Below are positions 44,992 to 53,898 of a DNA stretch of 64,000 bases, in pieces. The position numbers were made by a program, and so were the translations under genes. The DNA lies in contig CAVWHY010000008.1 of NCBI GenBank assembly GCA_963754955.1, positions 1-64,000 on the forward strand. The letters run 5' to 3'. Below the pieces are notes generated by a model that did not search any database, had not been told where the DNA came from, and was given only the letters and a program-made list of their open reading frames with translations. The DNA is from CAVQJU01 sp963754955 (lineage in GTDB: Bacteria > Acidobacteriota > Vicinamibacteria > Vicinamibacterales > CAVVIG01). The first letter of the stretch is position 1. The number at the start of each line of letters is the position of its first letter.

Positions 44992-46674
44992 CTATTCGTC
45001 CACTGCGAACACGAACAGCGAGAGGCCGGACACGACGGAGACGTACTGCCGGGTGCCGACGCGATAGCTGATCGGACCGCTGTTGATTGAGGCGCCGAGT
45101 TGCGTCTTCCACAGCAGCGCGCCCGTCCGCGCGTCGAGCGCCTGGAAGAAGCCTTCACGTCCGCCCGTGAACAACAGGTCGGAGGCCGTCGTCAGGATGC
45201 CGCTCTCGGTGACGTCGGTCATGTTGAACTTCCACTTCGCGCGCCCGGTGCCGGGATCGAGCGCGATGACCGCGCCGTGGCCGGCTGCCTCGGTCCACGT
45301 GTTGATTGGCGACCGGCCGAGCCCCGGAGCGCCGGGCACGGCCGACAGGTTACGCGGGCCGCCGCCGACGAAGTTCGTGCCGACCTTGAACTCCGACGGC
45401 GCAGGCGCGTAGATGCTGGCGTAGTCTTCCCAGGCGGAGATGTAGAACAGGCCGGTGCGCGGGCTGAACGACGGCGAATACCAGTTCGTCCCGCCCTGAT
45501 TGCCGGGATAGGTCGGTTGTCCGTCCGGCTGCGGCGTCTGCATGGGCCGCCCCCGCTCGTCGAACCGGCTCATCCAGTTGACCTTGACGAACGGCTCGCC
45601 CACGAGAAACCGTCCTGTCGCGCGATCGAGCACGTAGAAGTTGCCGTTCCGGTTGGCCCACGCGACCACGTTCGTCCGGCTGCCGTCCCAGTTGTCGATC
45701 AGCACCGGGACCTGCACCGAGTCGTAGTCGTACACGTCGTGCGGCGTGAACTGGTAGTGCCACTTCAGCTTGCCGGTGTCGGCATCGAGGGCGACGACCG
45801 AGTCGGTATAGAGGTTGTCGCCCGGCCGCTGTGCGCCGTTGTAGTCGGGGCCGACGTTGCCGACACCCCAGTAGGTCAGGTTGAGCTGCGGGTCGTAGGA
45901 GCCGGTCATCCAGATCGATCCGCCGCCATGTTTCCACGCGTCGGGATCGCAGAAAGTGTTCGCGCCTTTCGCACAGGCCTGCCAGGTTTCCGAACCGGGT
46001 TCGCCGGGCGCCGGAATCGTGTAGAAGCGCCATGCTTCCTTCCCGGTCGCCGCGTCGTAGGCCGCTATGAACCCGCGAATGCCGTACTCGCCTCCTCCCA
46101 CGCCGACGATGACCTTGTCCTTGACCACCAGCGGTGCGTGCGTGATCGAATAGCCATCCGTGGTGTTCGCGACCGCGGTCTTCCAGATGGGGCGTCCGCT
46201 CCGCGCGTCGATCGCAATCAACTGCGCGTCGAGCGTGCCCATGAACAGCGTGTTGCCGAGAATCGCCAGCCCGCGGTTGTTCGCGCCGCAACACACGATG
46301 CGATCCTGCGCCGGGGTGTAGCGATACATCCAGAACACGCGGCCGGTCAGCGGGTCGAGCGCGACGACGTCGTTCAGGCGTTGCGTCAGATACATGACGC
46401 CGTCCACCACGAGAGGCGTCGTCTGCCAGTTGCCGGCGACCGGCGACTGGTACACCCACTGCAGCTTCAGGTTCTTCACGTTGGCCGGCGTGATCTGGTT
46501 GAGGGGGCTGTAACGCTGGCTGTAGTAGCCGCCCGAGTAGGTCAGCCAGTTCTGCGGTTCGCTCGGTGCCGCCGCCAGGCGCTGCGGCGTCACCTGCTGC
46601 GCACGCGCGGGCGACGGAAGAGCGCAGAGGAGCGCGGCACACGACCAGGCGACGAACCGGTGTCTCGCGCTCAT
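44992..46674 (-). CDS. PQQ-dependent methanol/ethanol dehydrogenase family protein
   Basis: The 560-residue periplasmic quinoprotein has a clear signal peptide (Ala-Arg-Ala-Gln). It starts with Trp-Leu-Thr-Tyr-Ser-Gly-Gly-Tyr-Tyr-Ser-Gln-Arg-Tyr-Ser-Pro-Leu. It has the adjacent disulfide pair Cys128-Cys129 in Val-Cys-Cys-Gly-Ala-Asn-Asn-Arg-Gly, a hallmark of PQQ alcohol dehydrogenases. Further marks are Ala-Trp-Arg-Phe-Tyr-Thr, Gly-Gly-Gly-Ser-Ile-Trp and Asp-Val-Tyr-Asp-Tyr-Asp-Ser-Val. It should oxidise a primary or secondary alcohol. Its start overlaps the cytochrome stop (TGATG at 46674), so cytochrome and dehydrogenase are made together, as in alcohol-oxidising pairs elsewhere. Confidence 0.92.
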   Translation of the reverse strand: MSARHRFVAWSCAALLCALPSPARAQQVTPQRLAAAPSEPQNWLTYSGGYYSQRYSPLNQITPANVKNLKLQWVYQSPVAGNWQTTPLVVDGVMYLTQRLNDVVALDPLTGRVFWMYRYTPAQDRIVCCGANNRGLAILGNTLFMGTLDAQLIAIDARSGRPIWKTAVANTTDGYSITHAPLVVKDKVIVGVGGGEYGIRGFIAAYDAATGKEAWRFYTIPAPGEPGSETWQACAKGANTFCDPDAWKHGGGSIWMTGSYDPQLNLTYWGVGNVGPDYNGAQRPGDNLYTDSVVALDADTGKLKWHYQFTPHDVYDYDSVQVPVLIDNWDGSRTNVVAWANRNGNFYVLDRATGRFLVGEPFVKVNWMSRFDERGRPMQTPQPDGQPTYPGNQGGTNWYSPSFSPRTGLFYISAWEDYASIYAPAPSEFKVGTNFVGGGPRNLSAVPGAPGLGRSPINTWTEAAGHGAVIALDPGTGRAKWKFNMTDVTESGILTTASDLLFTGGREGFFQALDARTGALLWKTQLGASINSGPISYRVGTRQYVSVVSGLSLFVFAVDE

Positions 46675-47456
46675 CAGAACTGTCCTTTCAGGGAAAGCAG
46701 ATAGGCCAGCACGTCCGCAAACTCGTCGCCCGAGAGGGTGCTCTTGTACGACGGCATCGGCGAAGTCGCGGAGATCCGGAATTCCTTCACGTCCGACTTC
46801 AGGAAGGACCGGAGATTCCCGCCGTCGTCCAGCATCTGGAGGCTGTAGGTATCTTCGTTGAGCCGCCGGCCGTTGACGATGGCGCCGTCTTTGGTCACGA
46901 CGCGCACGGGACGGTTGATCGGCATCATCTGGCTCGCGGGATCGAGGAGCGACCGCTGAATGGAGCCGGCGCTGCGGACGGCGCCGATGTCACTGAGGTT
47001 CGGCGCGACGATCGACCCCGTGCCGCCGACGCGATGGCAGGCAGCGCAGCCGCCCTTGCCGTCAAAGATGGCGCGCCCGCGGGCAAGGTCGCCGGTCTTC
47101 ACGACGGCCGCGTCGAACGCGTTCATGTTGCGAAGGTACGCGACGATGCCGGACATCTCGGCGGCGTCCAGGGCAAACGCGGGCATGCCGGCCGGCGAAC
47201 CCGTCCTGATGAAGCGTTCGAGATCGCGGTCGATCACTGCATTGCGAAATGTCCCGCTGCGCAGGCTCACGCCGCCAATCGCGTCGCCCTGCGTGCCGTG
47301 GCACGTGATACACCGGGATGCGTACAGCGCCGACCCGTAGGCAATGTCGGCGTCGGCGTACTGGCTGTCGTGGAGCGGAGCCTGGGCTGCAGCCGGGGAC
47401 GTCGCCAGGCCGATCCCCATCATCAAACCAACGACGGCGGCACAGGTGCTGCGCAT
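46674..47456 (-). CDS. Dihaem cytochrome c, electron acceptor of the PQQ dehydrogenase
   Basis: The 260-residue periplasmic protein has a signal peptide; the start chosen is the ATG at 47456. Haem sites are Cys49-Ile-Thr-Cys52-His53 and Cys137-Ala-Ala-Cys140-His141. Likely axial Met residues are Met91 in Gly-Met-Pro-Ala-Phe and a later one in Pro-Met-Pro-Ser-Tyr. The C-terminal part (Val-Val-Thr-Lys-Asp-Gly, Leu-Asn-Glu-Asp-Thr-Tyr-Ser-Leu-Gln) is the haem-binding extension seen in PVC/acidobacterial cytochromes. TGATG coupling to the dehydrogenase gene supports a direct electron-transfer pair. Confidence 0.9.
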   Translation of the reverse strand: MRSTCAAVVGLMMGIGLATSPAAAQAPLHDSQYADADIAYGSALYASRCITCHGTQGDAIGGVSLRSGTFRNAVIDRDLERFIRTGSPAGMPAFALDAAEMSGIVAYLRNMNAFDAAVVKTGDLARGRAIFDGKGGCAACHRVGGTGSIVAPNLSDIGAVRSAGSIQRSLLDPASQMMPINRPVRVVTKDGAIVNGRRLNEDTYSLQMLDDGGNLRSFLKSDVKEFRISATSPMPSYKSTLSGDEFADVLAYLLSLKGQF

Positions 47457-47549
47457 GGATCCCTTCCTCAAGTCCTTTGCTGATGAACGAGGTCCGCATG
47501 ATTGCACCGGGCGCCGCCGGCTGCAAGGCCGATCCGCTTCGTTCCGATC

Positions 47550-47642
47550 TGGTGCACGCCTTCAGGCCTGCCCCGTCCGCCAAGTCAAGAACCTGGCTCG
47601 GCGCCGATCTCGTCCGGCAGGCCTGAAGGCCTGCACTACATC
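47550..47642. repeat. Two REP-like palindromes in opposite orientation
   Basis: GCACGCCTTCAGGCCTGCC and GGCAGGCCTGAAGGCCTGC with ACTAC face each other about 50 bases apart, a typical paired REP arrangement. Confidence 0.7.
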
Positions 47643-47689
47643 CATTCGACGACCGCTCTTAACGTTTCTCGTTTCGGCCTAGTCGTCGT

Positions 47690-47850
47690 CCTTGGGCCTG
47701 AGTGCTTGGTACTGGTCCGTCCCATGTCCAGTCGTCATGGGCTGTCCTTCGTCCACGGGTCAGCGAACCAATCGCCTGGGACCGAGGACCTGGGCCACAA
47801 GGACGGACCAAGCACGAAGCACCAAGTCCCAAGGACTGACGCCCCAGAGA
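47690..47850. repeat. Inverted repeat of CCAAGC/GTCCTTGG 7-base words
   Basis: Words GTCCTTGG, GTGCTTGG and TGGTCCGTCC on the left are answered by GGACGGACCAAGC, ACGAAGC, ACCAAGT and CCCAAGG on the right. Close relatives are at 15393-15425 and 27955-28050. Confidence 0.65.
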
Positions 47851-47863
47851 ATTGAAATCTGTT

Positions 47864-48271
47864 CTAGCGCTTCGCGCTCCTGGTCCGCGGGCGCGGATGG
47901 ATTCCAAACCTAGGGTCGTCCCGGGAGATGGCTTCAGCCACTCGTTCCAGCGTCCGCTCGAATTCCGCGTGCTGCGAGTCGATATAGAGCCACTTCTTGA
48001 GCACGTTGTGCGGTGCGAGCGGCGGGAACTCCGCGATGATTGCGCGATGGTGCGCATGCTCCGTGCAGATCAGGACGCCGTGCCACTGCCACCGGCCGGT
48101 CTTCGTCGGTTCGACGAGGACCATCATCTGGCGGCCGAACAGGTAGACGGCCAGCCCGCCGAACATCCGCCTGGTGAAGAAGCTCGGGTGATCCGCGAAG
48201 CCCTGCACGACCCTTTCGTTGTCGAACGTCTTCGCGGGTCGCCTGCCTCTAGCGTTCGATCGGTGGTACAC
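47864..48271 (-). CDS. TfoX/Sxy N-terminal-like small protein
   Basis: The protein has 135 residues. The segment Arg-Arg-Met-Phe-Gly-Gly-Leu-Ala-Val-Tyr-Leu-Phe-Gly-Arg-Gln-Met-Met-Val-Leu-Val resembles the TfoX N-terminal domain. A C-terminal Trp-Leu-Tyr-Ile-Asp-Ser segment and a basic tail follow. The start may be further in, because the ATG at 48271 overlaps the methyltransferase end by 23 bases. TfoX proteins regulate competence in some bacteria, but single-domain relatives are widespread and of unknown role. It is the second gene after the methyltransferase. Confidence 0.6.
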   Translation of the reverse strand: MYHRSNARGRRPAKTFDNERVVQGFADHPSFFTRRMFGGLAVYLFGRQMMVLVEPTKTGRWQWHGVLICTEHAHHRAIIAEFPPLAPHNVLKKWLYIDSQHAEFERTLERVAEAISRDDPRFGIHPRPRTRSAKR

Positions 48272-49043
48272 GACCCTTTACTGCGTTGGCACGGGCACTA
48301 TAACTGATGCGGCCGCTCGCATCGGCGGGCAGGCGCCCCGCGACTTGCACTTTGAGCTGCGCGAGATCTCCGGAGGCCATCCCCGCGAGCGTTGGACCGA
48401 CGCTCGGCCCCTCGAAGACGGTGGACCAGTAGTCGTCCCAATCGGCGAACGTTCGTTGCACCGTGATCTCGTGCGTGTCGACGGCTTCCAGCCCCGCCTC
48501 CGTCCACAACTCCCGCAGGGCTTCCACCCGGGATGCGCCAGGGCTCGGGGGCGACGGAGCCGCAAAGCCCAGGCTGCGCATCTCAGCCTGCACCGCGGTG
48601 TACGGAAAACCGCCGCCCGACATGTCCCACGCATACGCGGTGACGAGGCCGCCCGGACAGACCACGCGCGCCATTTCGGCGACGCCCCGGGACGGTTCGG
48701 GGACGAAGAAAATCACGAGCGGCATCACCGCAGCGTCGAACGTATGGTCGCCAAAAGGCAGCGCCATGGCGTCGGCCTGCCGGAACTCCGCGAGCCGCAA
48801 TACGGGCCGTGTGCGAGCGAACGCGAGTTGCGCTTCGGACGGGTCGATGCCCACCACCGAGACGGGGGCGGACCGCCCGACGATCACTTCCGTAAAGGCG
48901 CCGTTGCCGCAGCCGACGTCGAGCCATCGCAAGCCTGATTCCGGAGCGAGCCAGTCGAGGAAGGCGGCTCCGGCAAGCCGGCTCCATTGCCCCATGTATC
49001 GTTCGTAGCCCGCGCCGTCCTCGAAGCGGATTTGGTCAGTCAC
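48249..49043 (-). CDS. Class I SAM-dependent methyltransferase
   Basis: The protein of about 264 residues starts at the GTG at 49043, because the domain begins Phe-Glu-Asp-Gly-Ala-Gly-Tyr-Glu-Arg-Tyr-Met-Gly. Motif I is Trp-Leu-Asp-Val-Gly-Cys-Gly-Asn-Gly-Ala-Phe (about 40-50). Then come Val-Gly-Ile-Asp-Pro-Ser-Glu (acidic end of strand 2), Gln-Ala-Asp-Ala-Met-Ala-Leu-Pro-Phe-Gly and Pro-Gly-Gly-Leu-Val-Thr-Ala-Tyr. A long open frame runs upstream through the divergent gene but is only a shadow. The methyl acceptor is unknown. Divergent from DinB with 45 bases between starts. Confidence 0.88.
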   Translation of the reverse strand: MTDQIRFEDGAGYERYMGQWSRLAGAAFLDWLAPESGLRWLDVGCGNGAFTEVIVGRSAPVSVVGIDPSEAQLAFARTRPVLRLAEFRQADAMALPFGDHTFDAAVMPLVIFFVPEPSRGVAEMARVVCPGGLVTAYAWDMSGGGFPYTAVQAEMRSLGFAAPSPPSPGASRVEALRELWTEAGLEAVDTHEITVQRTFADWDDYWSTVFEGPSVGPTLAGMASGDLAQLKVQVAGRLPADASGRISYSARANAVKGRVPPIER

Positions 49044-49051
49044 CGCGGGCG

Positions 49052-49057
49052 ATGTTA
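49052..49057 (-). promoter_or_regulatory. -10-like box (TAACAT) of the methyltransferase
   Basis: Read on the minus strand, GCTAACAT lies 8 bases before the GTG at 49043, leaving no room for a ribosome site. Confidence 0.35.
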
Positions 49058-49076
49058 GCACCGCCCGGCGGCGTAG

Positions 49077-49082
49077 TAATCT
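49077..49082 (+). promoter_or_regulatory. -10-like box (TAATCT) of the DinB gene
   Basis: TAATCT lies 6 bases before the ATG at 49089, again too close for a leader. Only 45 bases separate this start from the divergent one. Confidence 0.4.
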
Positions 49083-49088
49083 CTCGGG

Positions 49089-49604
49089 ATGCCGTTCACC
49101 ACTCTGCTCGAAGAGGCCCTCGAGGCCTGGCGTTACACCCGCGCGGGCGTCGTCAACGAGATCGACAACCTGTCGGACGCGGACCTCCGGTTCAAGCCGC
49201 ATCCCGAGAGCCGCACGGCCGCGGAGATCGCCGTGCACATCGCGGAGTCCGGCATGATGATGTCGGGCGAGCTCTCGAGGCCCGACGGCAACTTCCAGCG
49301 CAAGTCGTTTCCGGAGTTCATGAAGGAATACGCCCGCGGCGTGAAGCCGGCGCGCGGCGGCAAGCGGGAGCTCGTGCAGATGCTGAAGCGCACGCACGCC
49401 GAGGGCGAGCGTAAGCTCCGGCAGGCCGGCGAACTGCACGTGCTGCAGTTCATCACGCGGTTCGACGGGGAACGCGGCACCCGCCTCGCCTGGATGAACC
49501 ACGGCATCTCGCACGAGGAGTACCACCGCGGCCAGCTCGCGCTCTACGCGCGGCTGGTGGGTCGTGTGCCAGCGCTCACGCAGCTGATCTACGGTAAAGC
49601 CTGA
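49089..49604 (+). CDS. DinB-family protein
   Basis: The intact 171-residue DinB/YfiT-like four-helix protein begins Leu-Glu-Glu-Ala-Leu-Glu-Ala-Trp-Arg-Tyr-Thr. Putative metal His are in Glu-Ile-Ala-Val-His-Ile-Ala-Glu-Ser (about 50) and Met-Asn-His-Gly-Ile-Ser-His-Glu-Glu-Tyr-His-Arg-Gly-Gln (about 140-150). It is a second, distant DinB paralogue beside the one at 28.5-29.2 kb. The function is not known; the family includes metal-dependent thiol transferases. It converges on the secreted WGDPDL gene. Confidence 0.85.
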   Translation: MPFTTLLEEALEAWRYTRAGVVNEIDNLSDADLRFKPHPESRTAAEIAVHIAESGMMMSGELSRPDGNFQRKSFPEFMKEYARGVKPARGGKRELVQMLKRTHAEGERKLRQAGELHVLQFITRFDGERGTRLAWMNHGISHEEYHRGQLALYARLVGRVPALTQLIYGKA

Positions 49605-49612
49605 TCACGTAC

Positions 49613-49682
49613 GTCAACACAGAGCACGCAGAGTTTCTATTTCTCTGTGTGCTCCGCGTGCTCTGTGTTGTACGTAGTGACG
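49613..49682. terminator. Inverted repeat with ACAGAGCACGC arms, likely terminator
   Basis: CAACACAGAGCACGCAGAG and CTCCGCGTGCTCTGTGTTG form a stable hairpin around a T-rich loop between two converging genes. The left arm matches 15264-15290. Confidence 0.65.
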
Positions 49683-50654
49683 TTATCGTTCTTCGGTGGG
49701 CGTGACGCCGGCCTTTTCGTCGGCCCGCGCGGCGCTGAGGATATTCCTCAGCCCATAGTTGCCTTCGTGGCACTCGTACGGCATCAGCGGTTCACCGTCG
49801 TTCACCGTCAGCGGCATGGCATAGGTCCACGGCCGCGTCCAGGTGGCGGGATCCTCGACGGTGACGGCCCACGTGACCCTGTCCGCCGCGACCCGCGTGA
49901 ACCGCTCGGTGAGCTTCAGCGTCTCCGGGCTGGCGTTGCGGTAGGCGCTGCGCTCCCTGAAGTTCGTCGTGACGACCACGAGCGTGTCGCCTTCCCAGTG
50001 GCCGCGCGCGTCGCCCATGTCAAGTTGGATGCCCTTCCCGAGGTGCGCGTGGCCGTCGAGCGGGATGACGCGGGTTTCGTGAATCATCTCGTACCGGATC
50101 GCGACGTAGCCCTGCCCCTGGATGATCTGGTACGAGTTGCCGTAGATCGCCGGCATCATCGAACCGGGAAGGCCCCTGGTGAGGCACCGGTCGTAGAGGC
50201 TGCGGTCCTCCCACGAATCCGCGGGACCGCGTCCCTGGCTGCGCCGGGCTTCGGCGCGCGCCGCGATGCGCCTCTCGCCTTCCGGCGTCAGCGCGGGAAT
50301 CTGGCCGTCCGGCGGATCGACGATCAGCCACGCCTGGCTGCCCCTGGTCAGGTTCAGCGCGTCCTGCCACCAGTTGTCCGGCGCGTGAATCGGTCCCTGA
50401 AAGGCATTGATCGTCCGGTCCTGCGTGGCGCGCTTGATCCGGGCGAGCTCTTCGCCCTTCACATCGTCGAGGGATCGGCCGGCGAATTCCTTCGGGCGTT
50501 CGAGAGGCGTGCCGTTTTCGTAAAGGTTGGTGTAGTTGCCCTGCAGGTCGGGATCGCCCCACGCCGTGCGGGGGACTTTGTATTTGCTTTGCGCGGCGAG
50601 CGGCACGATCACGACGGCGGCCAAGGTCACAACCAGCAGAGATCGTTTGATCAT
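49683..50654 (-). CDS. Secreted WGDPDL-family protein
   Basis: This intact 323-residue member has a signal peptide ending Ala-Ala-Gln-Ser, then Ala-Trp-Gly-Asp-Pro-Asp-Leu-Gln-Gly-Asn-Tyr-Thr-Asn. The family blocks are Gly-Thr-Pro-Leu-Glu-Arg-Pro, Val-Asp-Pro-Pro-Asp-Gly-Gln-Ile-Pro, Tyr-Asp-Arg-Cys-Leu-Thr-Arg-Gly-Leu-Pro-Gly-Ser-Met-Met-Pro, Met-Ile-His-Glu-Thr-Arg-Val-Ile-Pro and Gly-His-Trp-Glu-Gly-Asp-Thr-Leu-Val-Val. It ends Cys-His-Glu-Gly-Asn-Tyr-Gly-Leu-Arg-Asn-Ile-Leu-Ser-Ala-Ala-Arg. This ending is the standard for judging the damaged copy at 2.7 kb. Located in the periplasm or outside; role unknown. Confidence 0.85.
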   Translation of the reverse strand: MIKRSLLVVTLAAVVIVPLAAQSKYKVPRTAWGDPDLQGNYTNLYENGTPLERPKEFAGRSLDDVKGEELARIKRATQDRTINAFQGPIHAPDNWWQDALNLTRGSQAWLIVDPPDGQIPALTPEGERRIAARAEARRSQGRGPADSWEDRSLYDRCLTRGLPGSMMPAIYGNSYQIIQGQGYVAIRYEMIHETRVIPLDGHAHLGKGIQLDMGDARGHWEGDTLVVVTTNFRERSAYRNASPETLKLTERFTRVAADRVTWAVTVEDPATWTRPWTYAMPLTVNDGEPLMPYECHEGNYGLRNILSAARADEKAGVTPTEER

Positions 50655-50669
50655 TGCTCTGCCTCTCTT

Positions 50670-50757
50670 CGGTGCCTCGTGGCTGGTGGCTCGTGGCTAG
50701 TGACTCGTGGCTGGTCATCACCGAGCCACAGAGCCACGAGCCACGAGCTTCTCCGCT
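50670..50757. repeat. Inverted repeat of CGTGGCT 7-base words
   Basis: CGTGGCT, GGTGGCT, CGTGGCT, AGTGACT and CGTGGCT follow in tandem, answered by GAGCCAC, AGAGCCAC, GAGCCAC and GAGC. It sits between the receptor stop and the start of the secreted gene. Confidence 0.75.
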
Positions 50758-53700
50758 AGAAGTCGACCTGGACGCCGAAGTCGAGGAACCGCGGCGTCAG
50801 GATGACCGTCGGCGCCAGCCAGGCCGCGCCGTACCGCGCCGTGTAGGCCGCGTTCGTGTTCGTCGGGTTCGCGTTGAACAGGTTGTAGACCGACGCGTTC
50901 GGGCGAATGGTGGTCGCGCCGACCTTGAAGTTCTTCGAGAACCGGATGTCGGTCTGGTAGATGCGATCGAGATACATCGTCCCCGGCGCCACCAGGTCGA
51001 CCGTGGGAGCCACGCTCGAGAACGTACGGCCCAGCGTGAGGCCCGGCGTCGTGTTGGTGAGCGGATACTGCGCGTTGATCTGCGCGCCCGCCACGCTCTG
51101 GAACGTCAGCGACCCGTTCACGCCGCCCGGAATCGGATACGAAATCTGTCCTTTGACGTTCGGCTGGAACGGCGGGTGGACGTCGCAATACGCCGACGTG
51201 CGCGGCGCGAGAATCGTCGCGCCGCTGCCGGTCAGGGCGCCCACGCCGCTCTGGAACACGAGGGACAGGTCGTTCGCCAGGTTACAGCTGTTGGTGCGCT
51301 CGCGGCCGATGCTCACGCCGCCCGACATGATGATGCCCCTGGTGAGCCGCGCGTTGACGTCGAAGTCGTACCCGTCATACACGTCTTCCACGCCGCCGAA
51401 GTTTTCGGCCGACTGGATGACGAGGGCCTGGGTCGTCGGACGGATCAGGTCGAAGTAGCCGCACTGCTGACCGCCGGCGTTCGGCAGCGGCACGCCCGTG
51501 ATCGACGGCGCCGTCGGCACGCCGATGCAGTACGGCGTATAGCTGGCGTTGGTCACCGCCGTGTTCTTCGTGGCGAAGAGGTTGCCGTACGAACGGCGCG
51601 AGTAGCCGGCGTAGACCGACACGCGCGGCGCCACCTGCTGCTGGATGCTGAACTGCGTCTCCCAGTTGTACGGCCTGACGCCCCATCCCTGCACGACCGA
51701 GGGATCGTAAATCGTCGTCGGCGCGACCGAGGTGCCGAAAGCCGGGTTGCTGATCGGACCGCACGAACCGTTCGCCAGCGGGTTCCTGAGGTTGCAGTCG
51801 TTGAACGGGTTGTAGGTCGTGGTGGAGCTCCACGTCCGCGTCGTCGGAGGTGCCGCGGTGGTCTCCGGGTTGACGGCGCGGGCCACCGTGTAGGCGTCGG
51901 CCACGACGTAGCGGCCGAAGCTGGCCTTGAGCGCCGTCTTGCCGTTCCCGAACAGGTCGTACGCCACGCCCAGGCGCGGGCTGATGTCCTTCCAGTTCGG
52001 CACGTTCGACACGCCGTCGTAGTGGCGCGCCGGCGTGAACGGCCCGGCCGCGATGTCCTGCGGGTCGACCTGGCGCATTCAGGAAGTCGACGCGCAAACC
52101 GTAGTTCGCCGTCAACCGCTTGATCGTCCACTGATCCTGCGCGAAGAGGCCCATGTTGTAGTTCACGGTCTCGTGATACTGGATGGGCGTCGCGTACTCG
52201 GTGAGCGAGAACGGCGTCTTGCCGCGCACCGTCAGCGTGACGGAGTTGTTCGACTTCCTGCGTCGTGTAGCGCCACTGGTGCATCAGCGTCATGCCGACC
52301 TTGGTGCTGTGCGAGCCGGTCACGTATGACGCCGACGCGCGGTAGTTCGATCTGGTTGCTGCGGTTGGCGCCGTACGCGTTGGACGAGCCCCACTGAGAG
52401 GGCTGGCCCGCCGCGGCGAGCTGATCGTTGAACTGGAACTGCGTTTCCGGCACGCCGGGCTGGCGGAAGCCGTGGAAGTCCTGCGCGGTCAGCGTGCCGC
52501 CGGCTTCGAGAAGCAGCTTGTTGCTCACCGGCGAGCTCCAGCTGCCCTGGACGATGTACTGCGGAATGTTCTTGTACTCCGGGCAGGCGCTGATCGCCGT
52601 CAGCAGGCTCGGCACGAAGCAGTTGCCGAAGTTCGTGAACTGCCAGTCGTAGTACAGGTTCACCTTGTGCTTCGGCGCCACCTGCGTCGTCAGACGGGCC
52701 GCCGCGCTCTGATGCCACACCGGGAACAGATTCTGCTCCGTCGTGCAGTTGCCCGCCGCGTCCGGGTTGCAGCTGTAGAACGTCTCGGTGAAGCTCGCGT
52801 CCTTGAAGGACCCGGCGACGTTGTTGTACGTGCCCCAGTGACGGTAGCCGCCGTAAATCCACATCCGATCCTTGATGATCGGCCCGCCGGCGACGGGGTT
52901 GATGTCCCAGATCTTGTTGACGAGGTTCGCGCTCTTCAAGCCCTGGGAAATCTGCGTCGCGTCGAGGTTGTTGCTCTCGAGCGATTCGTTGGTGAAGCGG
53001 AACTGGAACGACCCGCGGAACGAGTTCGATCCTTCCTTCGGGATGAAGTTCGAAACGACCGACGCGCGCTCGAACTCGGCGCTGTTGCCCGCGGTCTGAA
53101 ACGTGATTTCCTGCGCCAGCGAGTTGTTCAGGTAGTTGCCGTACTGCAGGCCGCCGCTGCCGCTGCCGTTGATGATCGACATGCCGTCCACCATGATCAG
53201 GCTGTCCGCCGCGCGGCTGCCGTGGACGACCAGGTTCATGCCGGTCTCGGGCACCGACCCGCCGACGTTCTGCGACACGCCGGTGACGAACACGCCGGGC
53301 TTCATCGCCGCGAAGCTGACGAAGTTGCGATCGGTCGGCAGGACGTCCATCACTTCGCGGGACGCGGTCTGCTTCTGCACGACGTTCTGCGTGTCGACGA
53401 TGGGGCTGGCGCCCGACACGGTGATCGTTTCCTCGACCGAACCCACCTTCATGTCGGCGTTGACGTTCGCCGTGAATGACGTGGTCAGCTCGATACCGTC
53501 ACGCTTCACCGTGCTGAAGCCCGTCAGCGTGAACGTGACCGAGTAGGTGCCGGGGCGCAAGTCAACGATCTTGTACGCGCCCGAACCGTCGGTGACAACG
53601 CTGCGGGTCTTTTCAATCAGTGCGGGGCTGGCGGCCTCGACCGTAACGCCCGGGAGAACCGCGCCAGTGGTATCTCGTACGACGCCCGCGATAGTACCTG

Positions 53701-53806
53701 ACGATGATGCCTGGGCAAACGCCCCGGTTGAACTAAGAATAAGCGACGCAAACGCCGCCAAGCCGAGTGTTGCCACCCTCTGAAATTGCATTCTGCCTCC
53801 TGTCAA
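50756..53806 (-). CDS. OAR-like TonB-dependent receptor, frameshifted
   Basis: The outer-membrane receptor of about 1,015 residues is a close relative of the one at 36.3 kb. A signal peptide (Ala-Phe-Ala-Gln) is followed by a carboxypeptidase-regulatory domain with Ile-Ala-Gly-Val-Val-Arg-Asp-Thr-Thr-Gly-Ala-Val-Leu-Pro-Gly-Val. The plug has Thr-Ile-Thr-Val-Ser-Gly-Ala-Ser-Pro-Ile-Val-Asp, and the barrel ends Phe-Gly-Val-Gln-Val-Asp-Phe. Three single-base insertions near 52349, 52253 and 52085 break the middle. Removing each restores Ile-Asn-Tyr-Arg-Ala-Ser-Ala, Glu-Val-Asn-Asn-Ser-Val-Thr and Ala-Gln-Val-Asp-Pro-Gln. The natural start may be the Met at the sixth codon (Met-Gln-Phe-Gln). Confidence 0.86.
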
Positions 53807-53898
53807 CTACTGGTAACCAAACTTTGTATAACTGATTGGAGAGACTTTCAATGTGTTTGAAGGCCGTACTACCCGATTGAGGTACGGGCTAGTCCAAT

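Larger units (their letters stand above)
47457..47863. other. 407-base gene-free region of repeats
   Basis: I see no gene here. It holds two REP-like palindromes (47550-47642) and a long set of 7-base-word repeats (47690-47850). The promoter of the cytochrome operon should lie within the first 100 bases upstream of 47456, but I cannot point to a convincing box. Confidence 0.6.

Noticed and set aside
49044..49526. N-terminal extension of the methyltransferase
   Set aside because: It is antisense to the DinB gene; the domain begins right after the GTG at 49043.
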